A stretch of DNA of 64,000 bases from JAFNAG01 sp050011535 (GCA_050011535.1 JBEKIX010000002.1:1-64000), one strand, 5' to 3'. Shown: positions 8,744-17,484, counted from the first letter of the stretch. The notes: a model not told the origin generated them from the letters alone. Numbers and translations are program-made.

Positions 8744-10498
8744 TCATGCGGTCGCAAGCTCATCCTCGAGCAATTGCTTCTGGTAAAGTGCGGCATAGGC
8801 ACCCTCGCAGGACATCAGCGTCTCATGAGTGCCTCGCTCGACGATCGCACCGTCCTGCAAGACAATGATCTGGTGCGCATCCTTCACCGTTGAGATGCGG
8901 TGCGAAACGAGGATCGTAGTGCGATCCTTCATCACTCCCTTCAGTTCCTGCAGAATACGTTCTTCCGTGTACGTGTCGACGCTTGAGAGAGCATCGTCGA
9001 GAATCAGAATTTTCGGTGCCTTGGCGACAGCGCGACTGATCGCAACGCGTTGCTTCTGCCCGCCCGAGAGCGTGATGCCTCGTTCCCCCACGAACGTCAG
9101 CAGCTTGTTTGGAAACGTGTTGACATCGTCCTCAATGGCGGACACGCGCGCGGCCCGTGAAGCCTCTTGCTCCGATACCTCATCTTCCTTGCCGAAGGCG
9201 ATATTGGCCAGAATGGTGTCGGAGAACAGGAAGGTCTCCTGCGGCACGCATCCAAGCATGCGCCGCAGATCCTGCAAGGGCCACAGACGGACATCTTGCC
9301 CGTCGATGAACACGGTTCCCGGGGGAGGATCGAAGAGCCTGGGTATCAGATTCACTAGTGTCGATTTGCCGCTTCCGGTCTGGCCGACAATCGCAATGGT
9401 CTGGCCGGCGGCTATGGTCAAGTCGATTCCTCGCAGGACGAAACGCGGAGAGTTGGGGTAGCGAAAAGACAGTCCGCGGATCTCAACAGCGCCCCGCGCG
9501 GGCGCGGGGGTGGAGCAATGCTCCGCGTCATGGATTTCCGGCTCTGTATGCAGAATGCGCAGAATGCGATCCATCGAAGCAGCGCCACGCTGAAAGATGT
9601 TGATCACCCAGCCGGTGGCAATCGTGGGCCAGGTCAGCATCGAGAGATAACCCATGAAAGCAACAAATTCTCCGAGCGTGAGACGGCCGGACACAACTTG
9701 GCGTCCGCCATACCAGAGCAGCACAACCGCCGAGAGTCCGATAAGCGCGGACATCAGCGGGTAGAAGAGCCCCCAGATCCGAATCAACGAAACGCTGCGT
9801 TTCACATACTCGGCGTTCTGGGACCTGAACGCGGCAATCTCGGACTCTTCGCGCGCGAACGATTTCACTACGCGCATCCCTGCAAGATTCTCCTGTACCT
9901 TGGAGCTGAGCTGCGAAAACTGCTCCTGGATACTTTCAAAGCGGTCGTGAATTTGCCGGCCGAAGTTTTTGACGCTGAATGAGGCGAGCACGAGAGGAAT
10001 GAAAGAAAGCAGAGTCAGTCTCCAATTCAGGCGAAAGAGAACCGCGCTCGCGGCAATCACCGTCACAACTGTCGTGGTGGAATACATGATTCCCGGACCT
10101 AGGACGGAGCGCACGGCATTCAGGTCGTTCGTGGCCCGCGACATGATGTCTCCCGTGCTGTGGGTCTGAAAGAATGAGACGGACCTCTTCTGGAGGTGCG
10201 CAAAGAAATCGTTGCGCAGATCGTATTCGATCTCCCGGCTGACGCCTATGAGGATCTTGCGCATCCAGAAACGAAAAAAACCTTCCACAACGGAACTGCC
10301 CAGTAACAGCGCGGCATATATCGGCAGCTTTTGGGGTGCGAAGGCGGCTTGGATGTCGTCGACGACATACTTGAGCACCCAGGGCGAGATCATGCTCGCC
10401 GCCACGGTGCAAGCTACCATCAGGCCCCCGAGCACCAGCTTGGCTCGATACCGATCCAGATAGGGCACGAGGTGCAGCAGGCTGTATTTGGTTTGCAT
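8744..10498 (-). CDS. ABC exporter half-subunit with Asp in place of the catalytic Glu
   Basis: A 584-residue exporter subunit with an N-terminal six-helix membrane domain (about 15-310) and a C-terminal ATPase. Walker A is GQTGSGKST and the signature LSGGQKQR is canonical. Walker B reads ILILDDALSSVD, so the residue that normally polarises water (Glu) is Asp. In known heterodimeric exporters this Asp and a faulty signature in the partner together form the one degenerate ATP site, and the neighbouring subunit indeed has LSVGQ. The gene is the fifth in a minus-strand run that starts with ruvX and mltG, so it may be transcribed with envelope genes. Confidence 0.9.
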   Translation of the reverse strand: MQTKYSLLHLVPYLDRYRAKLVLGGLMVACTVAASMISPWVLKYVVDDIQAAFAPQKLPIYAALLLGSSVVEGFFRFWMRKILIGVSREIEYDLRNDFFAHLQKRSVSFFQTHSTGDIMSRATNDLNAVRSVLGPGIMYSTTTVVTVIAASAVLFRLNWRLTLLSFIPLVLASFSVKNFGRQIHDRFESIQEQFSQLSSKVQENLAGMRVVKSFAREESEIAAFRSQNAEYVKRSVSLIRIWGLFYPLMSALIGLSAVVLLWYGGRQVVSGRLTLGEFVAFMGYLSMLTWPTIATGWVINIFQRGAASMDRILRILHTEPEIHDAEHCSTPAPARGAVEIRGLSFRYPNSPRFVLRGIDLTIAAGQTIAIVGQTGSGKSTLVNLIPRLFDPPPGTVFIDGQDVRLWPLQDLRRMLGCVPQETFLFSDTILANIAFGKEDEVSEQEASRAARVSAIEDDVNTFPNKLLTFVGERGITLSGGQKQRVAISRAVAKAPKILILDDALSSVDTYTEERILQELKGVMKDRTTILVSHRISTVKDAHQIIVLQDGAIVERGTHETLMSCEGAYAALYQKQLLEDELATA

Positions 10499-10520
10499 AA
10501 CCAGGGCTATCGCGATCGAC

Positions 10521-11186
10521 TCAGCTGCCCGTGTGTGCGCCGCGCATGTCTTTGTAGGGCAGAGGCTCCCCGTCGCGCAGCTTGAAGTCTACGGAATAGC
10601 TGGCAAATTGTCCGTCATAATCCGGATACGTCAGATGAAACGCGGAGATGCCATCCGGCGCGATTATCTCCAATTCCATGCGCACAACCGCGGTTTCCAG
10701 CAGAATGCCGTTGGGGGCATAAAGGCGGATCATGGCATCCAGTTTTTCCATAGGCTGCGTTGAAATATTGCGGATGGCACCACGAATGTGGAATTCCTTC
10801 CCCTTCACTTCGTCTCCAAGATAAAGGAGCGAGATGCGCTCTTGAGGCGGAGGTCCCCCAGTCCTCAAGCGGATTGCATCAGCCGACCGGTTGAGCGCAT
10901 TGTCCGGGAACAGAATCAGGGCTAATCCTGCGGCAACGCACACAGCGAGCAGAATCAGCGCGCCGCGCATTGCTATCCCGAAGATTGAGGTTCCAGGTCT
11001 TGGCGAGTACTCGAAAAGCTGCGAGCCGTGAGGTGTCGGCGTTTTTGGTGGAGACGCCGCTTGCAAGCGTGCAGGCCGCACACGCCTGAAATAATAAAGG
11101 AGGTATACCAAAATCAGCAGGGCTGCGAGCGCCGCCAGAGCTATTCTCGTGTAAAGCGGATCGTACGTCAGCGACAGGATGAACAT
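10521..11186 (-). CDS. Membrane-anchored protein with FxLYD-like beta domain
   Basis: A 221-residue protein. An N-terminal membrane segment (about 10-33) is followed by a basic/proline linker, a second hydrophobic segment (about 69-90) and a C-terminal domain. The last 100 residues (ISLLYLGDEVKGKEFHIRG..IRNIS, then LDAMIRLYAPNGILLET) have the look of an FxLYD or DUF-type immunoglobulin-like fold, but I cannot confirm the family. It lies 3 bp downstream of another unknown exported protein and 22 bp upstream of the ABC pair. Its role may be linked to the exporter or to MltG; this is inference only. Confidence 0.7.
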   Translation of the reverse strand: MFILSLTYDPLYTRIALAALAALLILVYLLYYFRRVRPARLQAASPPKTPTPHGSQLFEYSPRPGTSIFGIAMRGALILLAVCVAAGLALILFPDNALNRSADAIRLRTGGPPPQERISLLYLGDEVKGKEFHIRGAIRNISTQPMEKLDAMIRLYAPNGILLETAVVRMELEIIAPDGISAFHLTYPDYDGQFASYSVDFKLRDGEPLPYKDMRGAHTGS

Positions 11187-11189
11187 GAG

Positions 11190-11795
11190 CTATTCAGCGG
11201 GAAGTTTTTTTACGGGTGGAACTTGTTGAGGTTTCTTGTCCCAAAAACTCTTATTGTCCTTGAAGTTCGGTTCCGTTCCGAGCAGCTTCATGCTGATTTT
11301 CCCGAGGACGCGCCTCTCCACGGAACCCAATGACTGCAACGGTTCCCATTTTTCGACGCCGTTGATATCACGATTCAGCGCCTCCATCTTGGTTCGTACG
11401 GTCACCAGAGTTTCCGTCGTCGACACGATTTCAAATTGAACATCGACCACGTAATGGGCGCGCAGCCACGCTCCCGTCATCGTATCGTTCTTGATCGCGA
11501 CCTTGTCGATTTCCGAAGAGGTAATGGTTCCGGACACAAATTCGTAGGGGCGGGTCAAAAAATGGCCGCTCTGCATATCCTCAAGCTCAATCACGTAGCC
11601 CAGCTGTTCCAGAACGGCGCGCGACGCGCGCATGACATTCTCGCGCTTACCTAGAAACTTGATCGGATCGGGAAGGTTGGGTTTCTGCATCTGTCCGCTC
11701 GCAAGATAGCTCAGGGGGACAGTCCCCAAAAGTAAGCCGAGCAAGAGAAAGCGGATCACCTTAACATGTTGAAAAATTAAATAGTTTGCCCGCAT
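11190..11795 (-). CDS. Exported protein of unknown function
   Basis: A 201-residue protein with an N-terminal hydrophobic segment (about residues 12-33, VIRFLLLGLLLGTVPLSYLASG), probably a signal peptide or anchor. The mature part contains a strand-rich domain (ENVMRASRAVLEQLGYVIE... TVRTKMEALNRD) and ends in a Lys/Pro-rich tail. The initiation codon is uncertain because no clear ribosome site precedes the ATG at 11795. The gene is packed 3 bp from the next gene and 94 bp from mltG, in the same direction. I recognise no family. Confidence 0.65.
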   Translation of the reverse strand: MRANYLIFQHVKVIRFLLLGLLLGTVPLSYLASGQMQKPNLPDPIKFLGKRENVMRASRAVLEQLGYVIELEDMQSGHFLTRPYEFVSGTITSSEIDKVAIKNDTMTGAWLRAHYVVDVQFEIVSTTETLVTVRTKMEALNRDINGVEKWEPLQSLGSVERRVLGKISMKLLGTEPNFKDNKSFWDKKPQQVPPVKKLPAE

Positions 11796-11889
11796 TCATC
11801 AATCGTAGCATCGCGATGAGAGCAAGTCAACACTTAGCAAACATCCTCGGCGGGAAAGGAAACCGGCGCACGGGGACTCGCCAAGATTC

Positions 11890-12963
11890 TCATGGCCAGC
11901 CTGGTTTTTGGGTACTCTGGCGTCGAATCGGCTGCTGGCTGCGCCCGGTATCGTGAGCCGGTTTCTTTTGATAGCGTGCAACAGCGATGAGATGGGTCCG
12001 AAGATCTTTGGAGAAATAATGCGTACCGTCGTTCTTGGACACATAGTAAAGGTATGCGCTCGTGTCGGGAGCCAAAGCGGCGCGGATTGAAGCGGCGCCA
12101 GGATTTGAAATCGGACCGGGCGGCAGCCCCAAATGCGTATAAGTATTGTAGGGGGACGGAATGGACATGTTCGGCTTGTGAAGAGAGCCGTCGAATTCAT
12201 CGGACTGCTTCAAGGCGTAGACAATGGTTGCGTCGCAGCCAAGAGGCATGCCGAGACGCAGCCGATTGAGCATTACGGACGCAATCAGGGGACGTTCTTC
12301 ATCTGCCTTGGCTTCCTTCTCGATCATGGAAGCCAGAATTATGACCTGCGCGAGACTCGATCGCGCCGGGAGCGGATTGGCCAGCAGCAACTTGGCCACC
12401 CTGGCTCGAAATTCAGCAACCATTTTCTGGAGAATCTCCTGTGGGGTCGCGCGCCGCACAAAACGGTAGGTATCCGGAAACAGGTAGCCTTCCAGGCTTT
12501 TGGCATGCGGATCCAGATCGGAAATCCAATCCGACCGGCAAAGAAGCGCAAGCATTTCGTTTTCGTCGCCGAAGCCGTTGCGCGCCAGGAGGGTAATGAC
12601 TTCCCTCGAGGTCAATCCCTCCGGAATCGTGATGCTGTGATAATAAATATCGCCGAGGGCCAAACGCCGCGCAACCTGGCCGGGGCTTGCGGGCGCCGCA
12701 AAGCGGTATTCGCCGGCTTTGAGATGGCGGTCCAGGCCGGTCCAACGAACATACAGCATGAAGGGGATCGTGTGGTGCAAAACACCGGACGACTTCAAGG
12801 CTTCGGCGATGGCGCTGGTTCCGGCGCCGCGCGGGACGTCAACGAAAACCTCGGCCTTGCCGGCGTTATAATAGTGAGTTGACAGCTCCGATTGGAGCCA
12901 GATCGCCGCGGCTCCCGATATCGAGATCAAGCCCACTAGGCTTGCGATCAGCCTGGTACGCAA
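11890..12963 (-). CDS. mltG: Endolytic murein transglycosylase MltG
   Basis: A 357-residue inner-membrane enzyme that cleaves nascent glycan strands and so sets peptidoglycan chain length. The N-terminal membrane anchor is at about residues 5-23. The YceG domain has the catalytic Glu in the motif LASMIEKEA and the following conserved block (RPLIASVMLNRLRLGMPLGC, then TYTHLGLPPGPISNPG). The start is TTG at 12963, placed 3 bp after the ruvX stop; no ATG fits the anchor. Gene order ruvX-mltG is widespread in bacteria. The tail after the domain is short and Gln/Lys-rich. Confidence 0.93.
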   Translation of the reverse strand: MRTRLIASLVGLISISGAAAIWLQSELSTHYYNAGKAEVFVDVPRGAGTSAIAEALKSSGVLHHTIPFMLYVRWTGLDRHLKAGEYRFAAPASPGQVARRLALGDIYYHSITIPEGLTSREVITLLARNGFGDENEMLALLCRSDWISDLDPHAKSLEGYLFPDTYRFVRRATPQEILQKMVAEFRARVAKLLLANPLPARSSLAQVIILASMIEKEAKADEERPLIASVMLNRLRLGMPLGCDATIVYALKQSDEFDGSLHKPNMSIPSPYNTYTHLGLPPGPISNPGAASIRAALAPDTSAYLYYVSKNDGTHYFSKDLRTHLIAVARYQKKPAHDTGRSQQPIRRQSTQKPGWP

Positions 12964-12966
12964 TTC

Positions 12967-13383
12967 TCAGGATTCCTCAAGATAGCGCTGCAAAATAAGA
13001 GCGGCGGCAAGCGAATCGACAGTACGATATTTGCGTTGTTGTCTGGCGCCCATTGTCGTCCACATTTCCAGAGCTTCTACAGTCGAGAGGCGCTCATCTA
13101 CCTCACCGAGAGGCAGATGCAGCTCTGTTTGCAGGAATTCCGCAAAAGCGCGGACCTTGCGTACAGCCTCGCCGGAGGTTCCATCCATATTCAACGGGAG
13201 GCCGATCACCAACGATTCGATGTCATGATCCTTTACCGCTTCTTCTATTCGACGCAGCAGATAGCGACGGTCTGTATTGGGTAGAGACGGCAGGGGGTGA
13301 ACGGTGATCCCCAACTCGTCGCATGAAGCCAAGCCTATGTTTTTGGTGCCGTAATCCAAAGCCAGAATCCTGCCGCAGCGCAC
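12967..13383 (-). CDS. ruvX: Putative pre-16S rRNA nuclease / Holliday junction resolvase-like YqgF (RuvX)
   Basis: A 138-residue RNase H-fold protein, the usual size. The motif ILALDYGTKNIGLA carries the first catalytic Asp; LVIGLPLNMDGTSGE and the acidic block VDERLSTVEA supply the other conserved residues. In Escherichia coli YqgF helps mature the 5' end of 16S rRNA. Start codon is GTG. It is the first gene of the minus-strand run that includes mltG, and it diverges from the protease homologue at 13503. Confidence 0.92.
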   Translation of the reverse strand: MRCGRILALDYGTKNIGLASCDELGITVHPLPSLPNTDRRYLLRRIEEAVKDHDIESLVIGLPLNMDGTSGEAVRKVRAFAEFLQTELHLPLGEVDERLSTVEALEMWTTMGARQQRKYRTVDSLAAALILQRYLEES

Positions 13384-13439
13384 GCCGACATTGGACCACA
13401 GGGGGGAAGACCCGTCAAGGCTGCAATGCCCGATATTGT

Positions 13440-13468
13440 TTGCCCCAATCCGGTTCGTACTATATAAT
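13440..13468 (+). promoter_or_regulatory. Sigma-70-type promoter for the S41 protease homologue
   Basis: TTGCCC (13440-13445), a 17-bp spacer and a perfect TATAAT (13463-13468) lie in the divergent gap between ruvX and the protease homologue. The predicted transcript would start about 28 nt before the ATG at 13503. Confidence 0.55.
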
Positions 13469-13502
13469 TCTGCAGTTTACAAAGTGTGCTTTTGGAGGTG
13501 CA

Positions 13503-14744
13503 ATGCTTCGCAAAGGGAAGCTGTTTGTTTTTATTTTCTCGGGCGTGATCGTGCTCTATGGCGTCTCGGCTGCCTTTTATGGCGATGTGACGTATCCAGC
13601 CCTTGGTGTTTTTATGAAGGCTTTGAGTTATGTCAATTCGGATTACGTCGAGCCGCCTGATATGAGCAAGGTGCGGGCCGGCGCCATGCGAGGCATGATT
13701 GAAGCTCTCGACCCCTACAGTGCCTATCTGACCAAAGAGCAAGCCGCAGACGTGGATCACAACAAGTCCGAAACGGGAAACATTGGAGTCGTTCTCTCCA
13801 AACGCGCCAACATCATTTGCATCGTGTCGGTGGAACACGGCGGGCCTGCCGAGTCGGCAGGACTTAGGCCTGGAGATTACGTCGTTGCGATCGAAGGCGT
13901 CAACGTCGAAGATGAGAGTCTTTTAAAGGCTGAGAGTTTGCTGCGCGGCGCTGGGGGAACGCGGGTGAAAGCGACGGTGTTTCGCGGTGCTCAAACAAAG
14001 CCGATCGATATCGAGGTCATGCGTACGAACGAACCGCCGCCTCCGGTCGCCTCGCGCATGCTGGACGGCCACATAGGATTACTTTCGATATACTCTCTGG
14101 CTGCGTCCGCCCCTGCGCAGGCGCAAATCAAATTGAAGACGCTGATCTCAGCGGGAGCGCAGAAGATTATCCTTGATCTGCGTGATTGCGCAGACGGCGA
14201 GCCTGACAACGGCGCCGAGCTTGCGAATTTCTTCTTGAAAAGCGGAGTGATTTATACGAGTAAAGGGCAATCGGGCGATGCACTGCTCGAGGTCAAAGCC
14301 TCGCCTGATAAGTTCGTTACGGATCTTCCCCTGGCTGTTCTCATCGATGGTTCGACTGCGGGGCCGGCGGAGATTGCTGCCGGATCTTTGAAGGGAAATG
14401 GCAGGGCGTCGCTGATCGGGGAGAGGACTTTCGGCATAGGCTCGTCCCAGAAACGATTCCAACTGAAGAGCGGCGGCGTTCTCGTCCTATCGACGGCAAA
14501 GTACTACACTCCTGATGGTAAGACGATCCAGGATGACGTGAATCTGACCGATACCGGACTGAAACCGGATGTGGAAGCGCCCGACAGGGATCGACTTGAG
14601 GATTTGCTTGTCGATGCTTATTTTGACGGACAGGACGACGCCGCCAAATATAAACAGTTGCAGGAGAAGCTCGATCAGGAGCAGATCGACAAAGCAGTAG
14701 AGATTCTGAGCAAGGGCGGTGCGGCGCTCAAGAAGGCAGCCTGA
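13503..14744 (+). CDS. C-terminal processing protease homologue (S41), predicted catalytically inactive
   Basis: A 413-residue exported protein starting at ATG 13503, which has a GGAGG site (13494-13498); an upstream in-frame start at 13323 would run into the ruvX coding region. A membrane anchor or signal lies at about residues 6-24, a PDZ domain at about 90-175 (GGPAESAGLRPGDYVVAIEG) and a peptidase S41 fold at about 190-355. In active enzymes the serine sits three residues before the conserved Glu of the SASASE motif, with a lysine 25 residues later in GKG. Here those positions are Gly287 (STAGPAE) and Ile312 (GIGSS). It therefore probably binds peptides without cutting them. Fold assignment strong, inactivity inferred from residues. 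Confidence 0.88.
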   Translation: MLRKGKLFVFIFSGVIVLYGVSAAFYGDVTYPALGVFMKALSYVNSDYVEPPDMSKVRAGAMRGMIEALDPYSAYLTKEQAADVDHNKSETGNIGVVLSKRANIICIVSVEHGGPAESAGLRPGDYVVAIEGVNVEDESLLKAESLLRGAGGTRVKATVFRGAQTKPIDIEVMRTNEPPPPVASRMLDGHIGLLSIYSLAASAPAQAQIKLKTLISAGAQKIILDLRDCADGEPDNGAELANFFLKSGVIYTSKGQSGDALLEVKASPDKFVTDLPLAVLIDGSTAGPAEIAAGSLKGNGRASLIGERTFGIGSSQKRFQLKSGGVLVLSTAKYYTPDGKTIQDDVNLTDTGLKPDVEAPDRDRLEDLLVDAYFDGQDDAAKYKQLQEKLDQEQIDKAVEILSKGGAALKKAA

Positions 14745-14767
14745 GCAGGCGTGTCGGGCGAATAGTG

Positions 14768-14797
14768 TTGACACATTTTCGAGCTTTCTGGTAGCTT
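14768..14797 (+). promoter_or_regulatory. Promoter candidate of tRNA-Val
   Basis: A consensus TTGACA (14768-14773) is followed after 18 bp by TAGCTT preceded by TG (extended -10). The start point would fall about 10 nt before the tRNA. Confidence 0.5.
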
Positions 14798-14813
14798 TAA
14801 GCCCTGTTTTCAA

Positions 14814-14888
14814 AGGCGCGTAGCTCAGGGGGAGAGCACTTCCTTGACGCGGAAGGGGTCAGCGGTTCAAATCCGCTCGCGCCTACCA
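14814..14888 (+). tRNA. tRNA-Val (anticodon GAC)
   Basis: A complete cloverleaf of 75 nt. The 7-bp acceptor stem AGGCGCG/CGCGCCT is perfect, with U8 A9, a D stem GCTC/GAGC, an anticodon stem CTTCC/GGAAG with loop TTGACGC (anticodon GAC), a five-base variable loop, and a T arm AGCGG/CCGCT with loop TTCAAAT. Discriminator A and an encoded CCA end the gene. It lies between the protease homologue and thrS. Confidence 0.97.
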
Positions 14889-15015
14889 TAGTCACCGCAC
14901 AGGAGAGATGGCCCGATTTGGGAAAACCGCGATGAATGTTGCGCCCCGGTTGCATGTAATCTCCTCCAAGCTATTTACAAGTTGATGGATAGGGAAGGTA
15001 TACGCCCTTCTTCGA

Positions 15016-15032
15016 GCCTCGAGAATCGAGGC
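15016..15032 (+). promoter_or_regulatory. Short perfect hairpin in the thrS leader
   Basis: GCCTCGA-GAA-TCGAGGC forms a 7-bp stem with a 3-nt loop, 28 nt upstream of the thrS start. No T-run follows, so it is not a terminator. It might be a translational operator, as known for thrS of enteric bacteria, but nothing else supports that. Confidence 0.3.
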
Positions 15033-15060
15033 AACTTGATTTGGGGCCTATCTTAGATCT

Positions 15061-16857
15061 ATGGCACTGAAGGTTGTTTATGCCGACGGCAGGATTGGAG
15101 AAATACAGGATCCTGCGAATCAACTGGAGATTTATCGTCACAGCACGTCGCATTTAATGGCGGCCGCAGTCAGTGCGCTGTTTCCCGGCACGCATCTCGG
15201 CATAGGTCCTGCGATCAGCGACGGGTTTTATTACGACTTCGAGCGCCCAGCGGGCTTCGTGGAAGAGGATCTGGCCAGGATTGAAGATAAGATGAGGGAT
15301 TTGGCGCATCAAAACCTCAACTACGAGCCCAGCATCATTCCCAAACACGATGCAATCGAATACTTCGCGGCTCGCGGCGAACATCTCAAAGTCGAGTTGA
15401 TTAACGACAAAGCCGGCGAAAAGCTGTCCTGCTACCGTCTCGGCGATCTGGTGGATTTCTGCACCGGCCCGCACGTCGTATCGACCGGGCTGATTAATCC
15501 CGCCACGTTCCACCTCCTCAGCATCGCCGGCTCTTATTGGAAGGGTGACGAGCACAACCAGCAACTACAGCGCATTTACGGGACTGCGTTTTTGAGCCGG
15601 GAGGAGTTCAAGGCACATCTGGCGCAGATTGAGGAGGCGAAAAAGCGCGACCACCGCAAGCTGGGCCGCGAACTGGATCTGTTCAGCATTTCCGAAGAGG
15701 CTGGGCCTGGATTGATTTTCTGGCATCCCAAGGGTACGCGCGTGCGCATGGCCATTGAAGGCTTCCTCACCCCGGAGTTGATCCATCGCGGTTACGATTT
15801 TGTGATTACTCCGCATGTGGCACGAAACACTTTGTGGAAGACTTCAGGGCACTACGACTACTACCGGGAAAACATGTACGTCTTTGGCATCGATGATGAG
15901 GAGTTCGTCATCAAGCCGATGAATTGTCCTGGGCATATTCAAGTTTACCAGTCCAAAATGCGGAGCTATCGTGACCTGCCGGTTCGTCTCGCCGAATATG
16001 GCACCGTATACCGGTACGAGAAAAGCGGTGTACTGCACGGCATGTTGCGCGTAAGGGGCTTCACGCAAGATGACGCCCATATTTTCTGCACCCGTGAGCA
16101 GGTTTACGCCGAGATTCGCGCGCTGCTTGATCTGGTTCTGTTCATAATGAAGAGCTTTGGCTTCGACAAGTACAAAGTCGAGCTTTCGGTGCGGGATGAA
16201 GCCAAGCACGAGAAATATGCCGGAACCACGGAAGATTGGGAAATGGCGGAAAGAGCGCTGGTCCAGGCGATGACCGACATGGGGATCGGCTATGAGAGGA
16301 TGGAAGGAGAGGCCGTTTTCTATGGGCCCAAGATCGATGTCAAGCTGATCGATGCCATCGGCAGGCCCTGGCAGCTTTCCACGGTTCAATTCGACTTTAC
16401 GCTGCCGAAGCGGTTCGACCTGAAATACATCGGTCCGGATGGACAGGCGCACCAGCCGGTTATGCTGCATCGTGCGATCCTCGGGTCACTCGAGCGTTTC
16501 TTCGGTGTGCTCATCGAGCATTACGCCGGTGCGTTCCCGATCTGGCTGGCGCCCGTGCAAGTCGTCGTGATCCCGATCTCCGAGCGCCATCACGCATACG
16601 CACGCGGCGTTTTCGGTCAACTGCGGGACGCGGGATTGCGCGTGGAACTTGATGACAGAAACGAAAAGATGGGGTACAAGATTCGCGAGGCGCAGACGCA
16701 AAAAGTTCCCTATATGCTTGTTATGGGCGATAAGGAAGTACAGAACGGCCAGGTTTCAGTCAGGAACCGCTTCCAGGGTGACGAGGGGGTTGAGTCCTTG
16801 GCTGATTTCGTGACCAAGATTAAGAGCTTCATTGAAGCTCGCGCGGCGCGTCCATAG
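15061..16857 (+). CDS. thrS: Threonyl-tRNA synthetase lacking the N-terminal TGS domain
   Basis: A 598-residue class II synthetase that charges tRNA-Thr. The editing domain has HSTSH (His27, His31) and FCTGPH (Cys134, His138). The catalytic core has the zinc Cys289 in MNCPGH, His340 in DDAHIF, and a third His in MLHRAILGSLERFF; the anticodon-binding domain closes the protein. Usual length is about 640. The first 26 residues here lead straight into the editing domain, so the TGS (N1) domain is missing, and an in-frame stop at 15037 rules out a longer start. It heads the thrS-infC-rpmI-rplT-pheST block. Confidence 0.96.
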   Translation: MALKVVYADGRIGEIQDPANQLEIYRHSTSHLMAAAVSALFPGTHLGIGPAISDGFYYDFERPAGFVEEDLARIEDKMRDLAHQNLNYEPSIIPKHDAIEYFAARGEHLKVELINDKAGEKLSCYRLGDLVDFCTGPHVVSTGLINPATFHLLSIAGSYWKGDEHNQQLQRIYGTAFLSREEFKAHLAQIEEAKKRDHRKLGRELDLFSISEEAGPGLIFWHPKGTRVRMAIEGFLTPELIHRGYDFVITPHVARNTLWKTSGHYDYYRENMYVFGIDDEEFVIKPMNCPGHIQVYQSKMRSYRDLPVRLAEYGTVYRYEKSGVLHGMLRVRGFTQDDAHIFCTREQVYAEIRALLDLVLFIMKSFGFDKYKVELSVRDEAKHEKYAGTTEDWEMAERALVQAMTDMGIGYERMEGEAVFYGPKIDVKLIDAIGRPWQLSTVQFDFTLPKRFDLKYIGPDGQAHQPVMLHRAILGSLERFFGVLIEHYAGAFPIWLAPVQVVVIPISERHHAYARGVFGQLRDAGLRVELDDRNEKMGYKIREAQTQKVPYMLVMGDKEVQNGQVSVRNRFQGDEGVESLADFVTKIKSFIEARAARP

Positions 16858-16899
16858 CCTGCAGAAACAGATGCCGCCCGCCGGTGGGCGAGGAGGATG

Positions 16900-17421
16900 A
16901 TGGCAATCAAACAAATCAGGGTTCGCATTAACGAGTTGATTCGCTCGAAAGATATTCGCGTCGTCGACGAGAACGGGGAACAATTGGGTATCATGACCCC
17001 GGAACAGGCACTCGCCATCGCGCAGGAGCGCGATTTGGATCTCGTGGAAGTCGCCCCGGGTGTCAGCCCGCCCGTGTGCCGGATCATGAACTACGGCAAG
17101 TTCCAGTATCAGAAAAGCAAGCGGGCACACGATGCGAAGAAACACCAGAAGCTGGTGACCCTCAAGGAAGTTAAGTTCAGGCCCAAGACAGAAGAACACG
17201 ACTATCAGTTTAAAAAGAATCACATCCTCCGTTTCCTGACCGAAGGGAACAAGGCAAAGGCGACAGTTGTTTACCGAGGCCGGGAAATGACGCACCAGGA
17301 AATCGGGCAACGGCTTATGGAAAGATTGCTTGGAGACTTGGGTGAAACCGCGGAAATCGAAAAACCTCCGAAAATGGAAGGGCACGCCCTGGTCGCGATT
17401 TTCGCGCCGAAAAAGGCGTGA
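16900..17421 (+). CDS. infC: Translation initiation factor IF-3
   Basis: A 173-residue protein that binds the 30S subunit and checks the start codon. The N-domain (RINELIRSKDIRVVDENGEQLG), lysine-rich linker (KFQYQKSKRAHDAKKHQK) and C-domain (VKFRPKTEEHDYQFK) are all present. Two ATG codons stand in tandem at 16897 and 16900 directly behind AGGAGG (16891-16896); the second has the less cramped spacing and is preferred. It uses ATG rather than the rare AUU known from enteric infC, so the AUU-based autocontrol is not visible here. The gene is 42 bp downstream of thrS. Confidence 0.95.
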   Translation: MAIKQIRVRINELIRSKDIRVVDENGEQLGIMTPEQALAIAQERDLDLVEVAPGVSPPVCRIMNYGKFQYQKSKRAHDAKKHQKLVTLKEVKFRPKTEEHDYQFKKNHILRFLTEGNKAKATVVYRGREMTHQEIGQRLMERLLGDLGETAEIEKPPKMEGHALVAIFAPKKA

Positions 17422-17484
17422 GCAGCTCTGCCGCTGAAGGCGAGTGTAACGTGCTATACAGAATGAGTGCATAAGGAGAATGTT

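Noticed and set aside
11799..12200. 133-codon frame overlapping the 3' end of mltG
   Set aside because: It is out of frame with MltG and lies largely inside its conserved C-terminus.
14889..15060. T-box riboswitch upstream of thrS
   Set aside because: I could not find the conserved T-box sequence or an antiterminator/terminator pair; only a short hairpin is visible.
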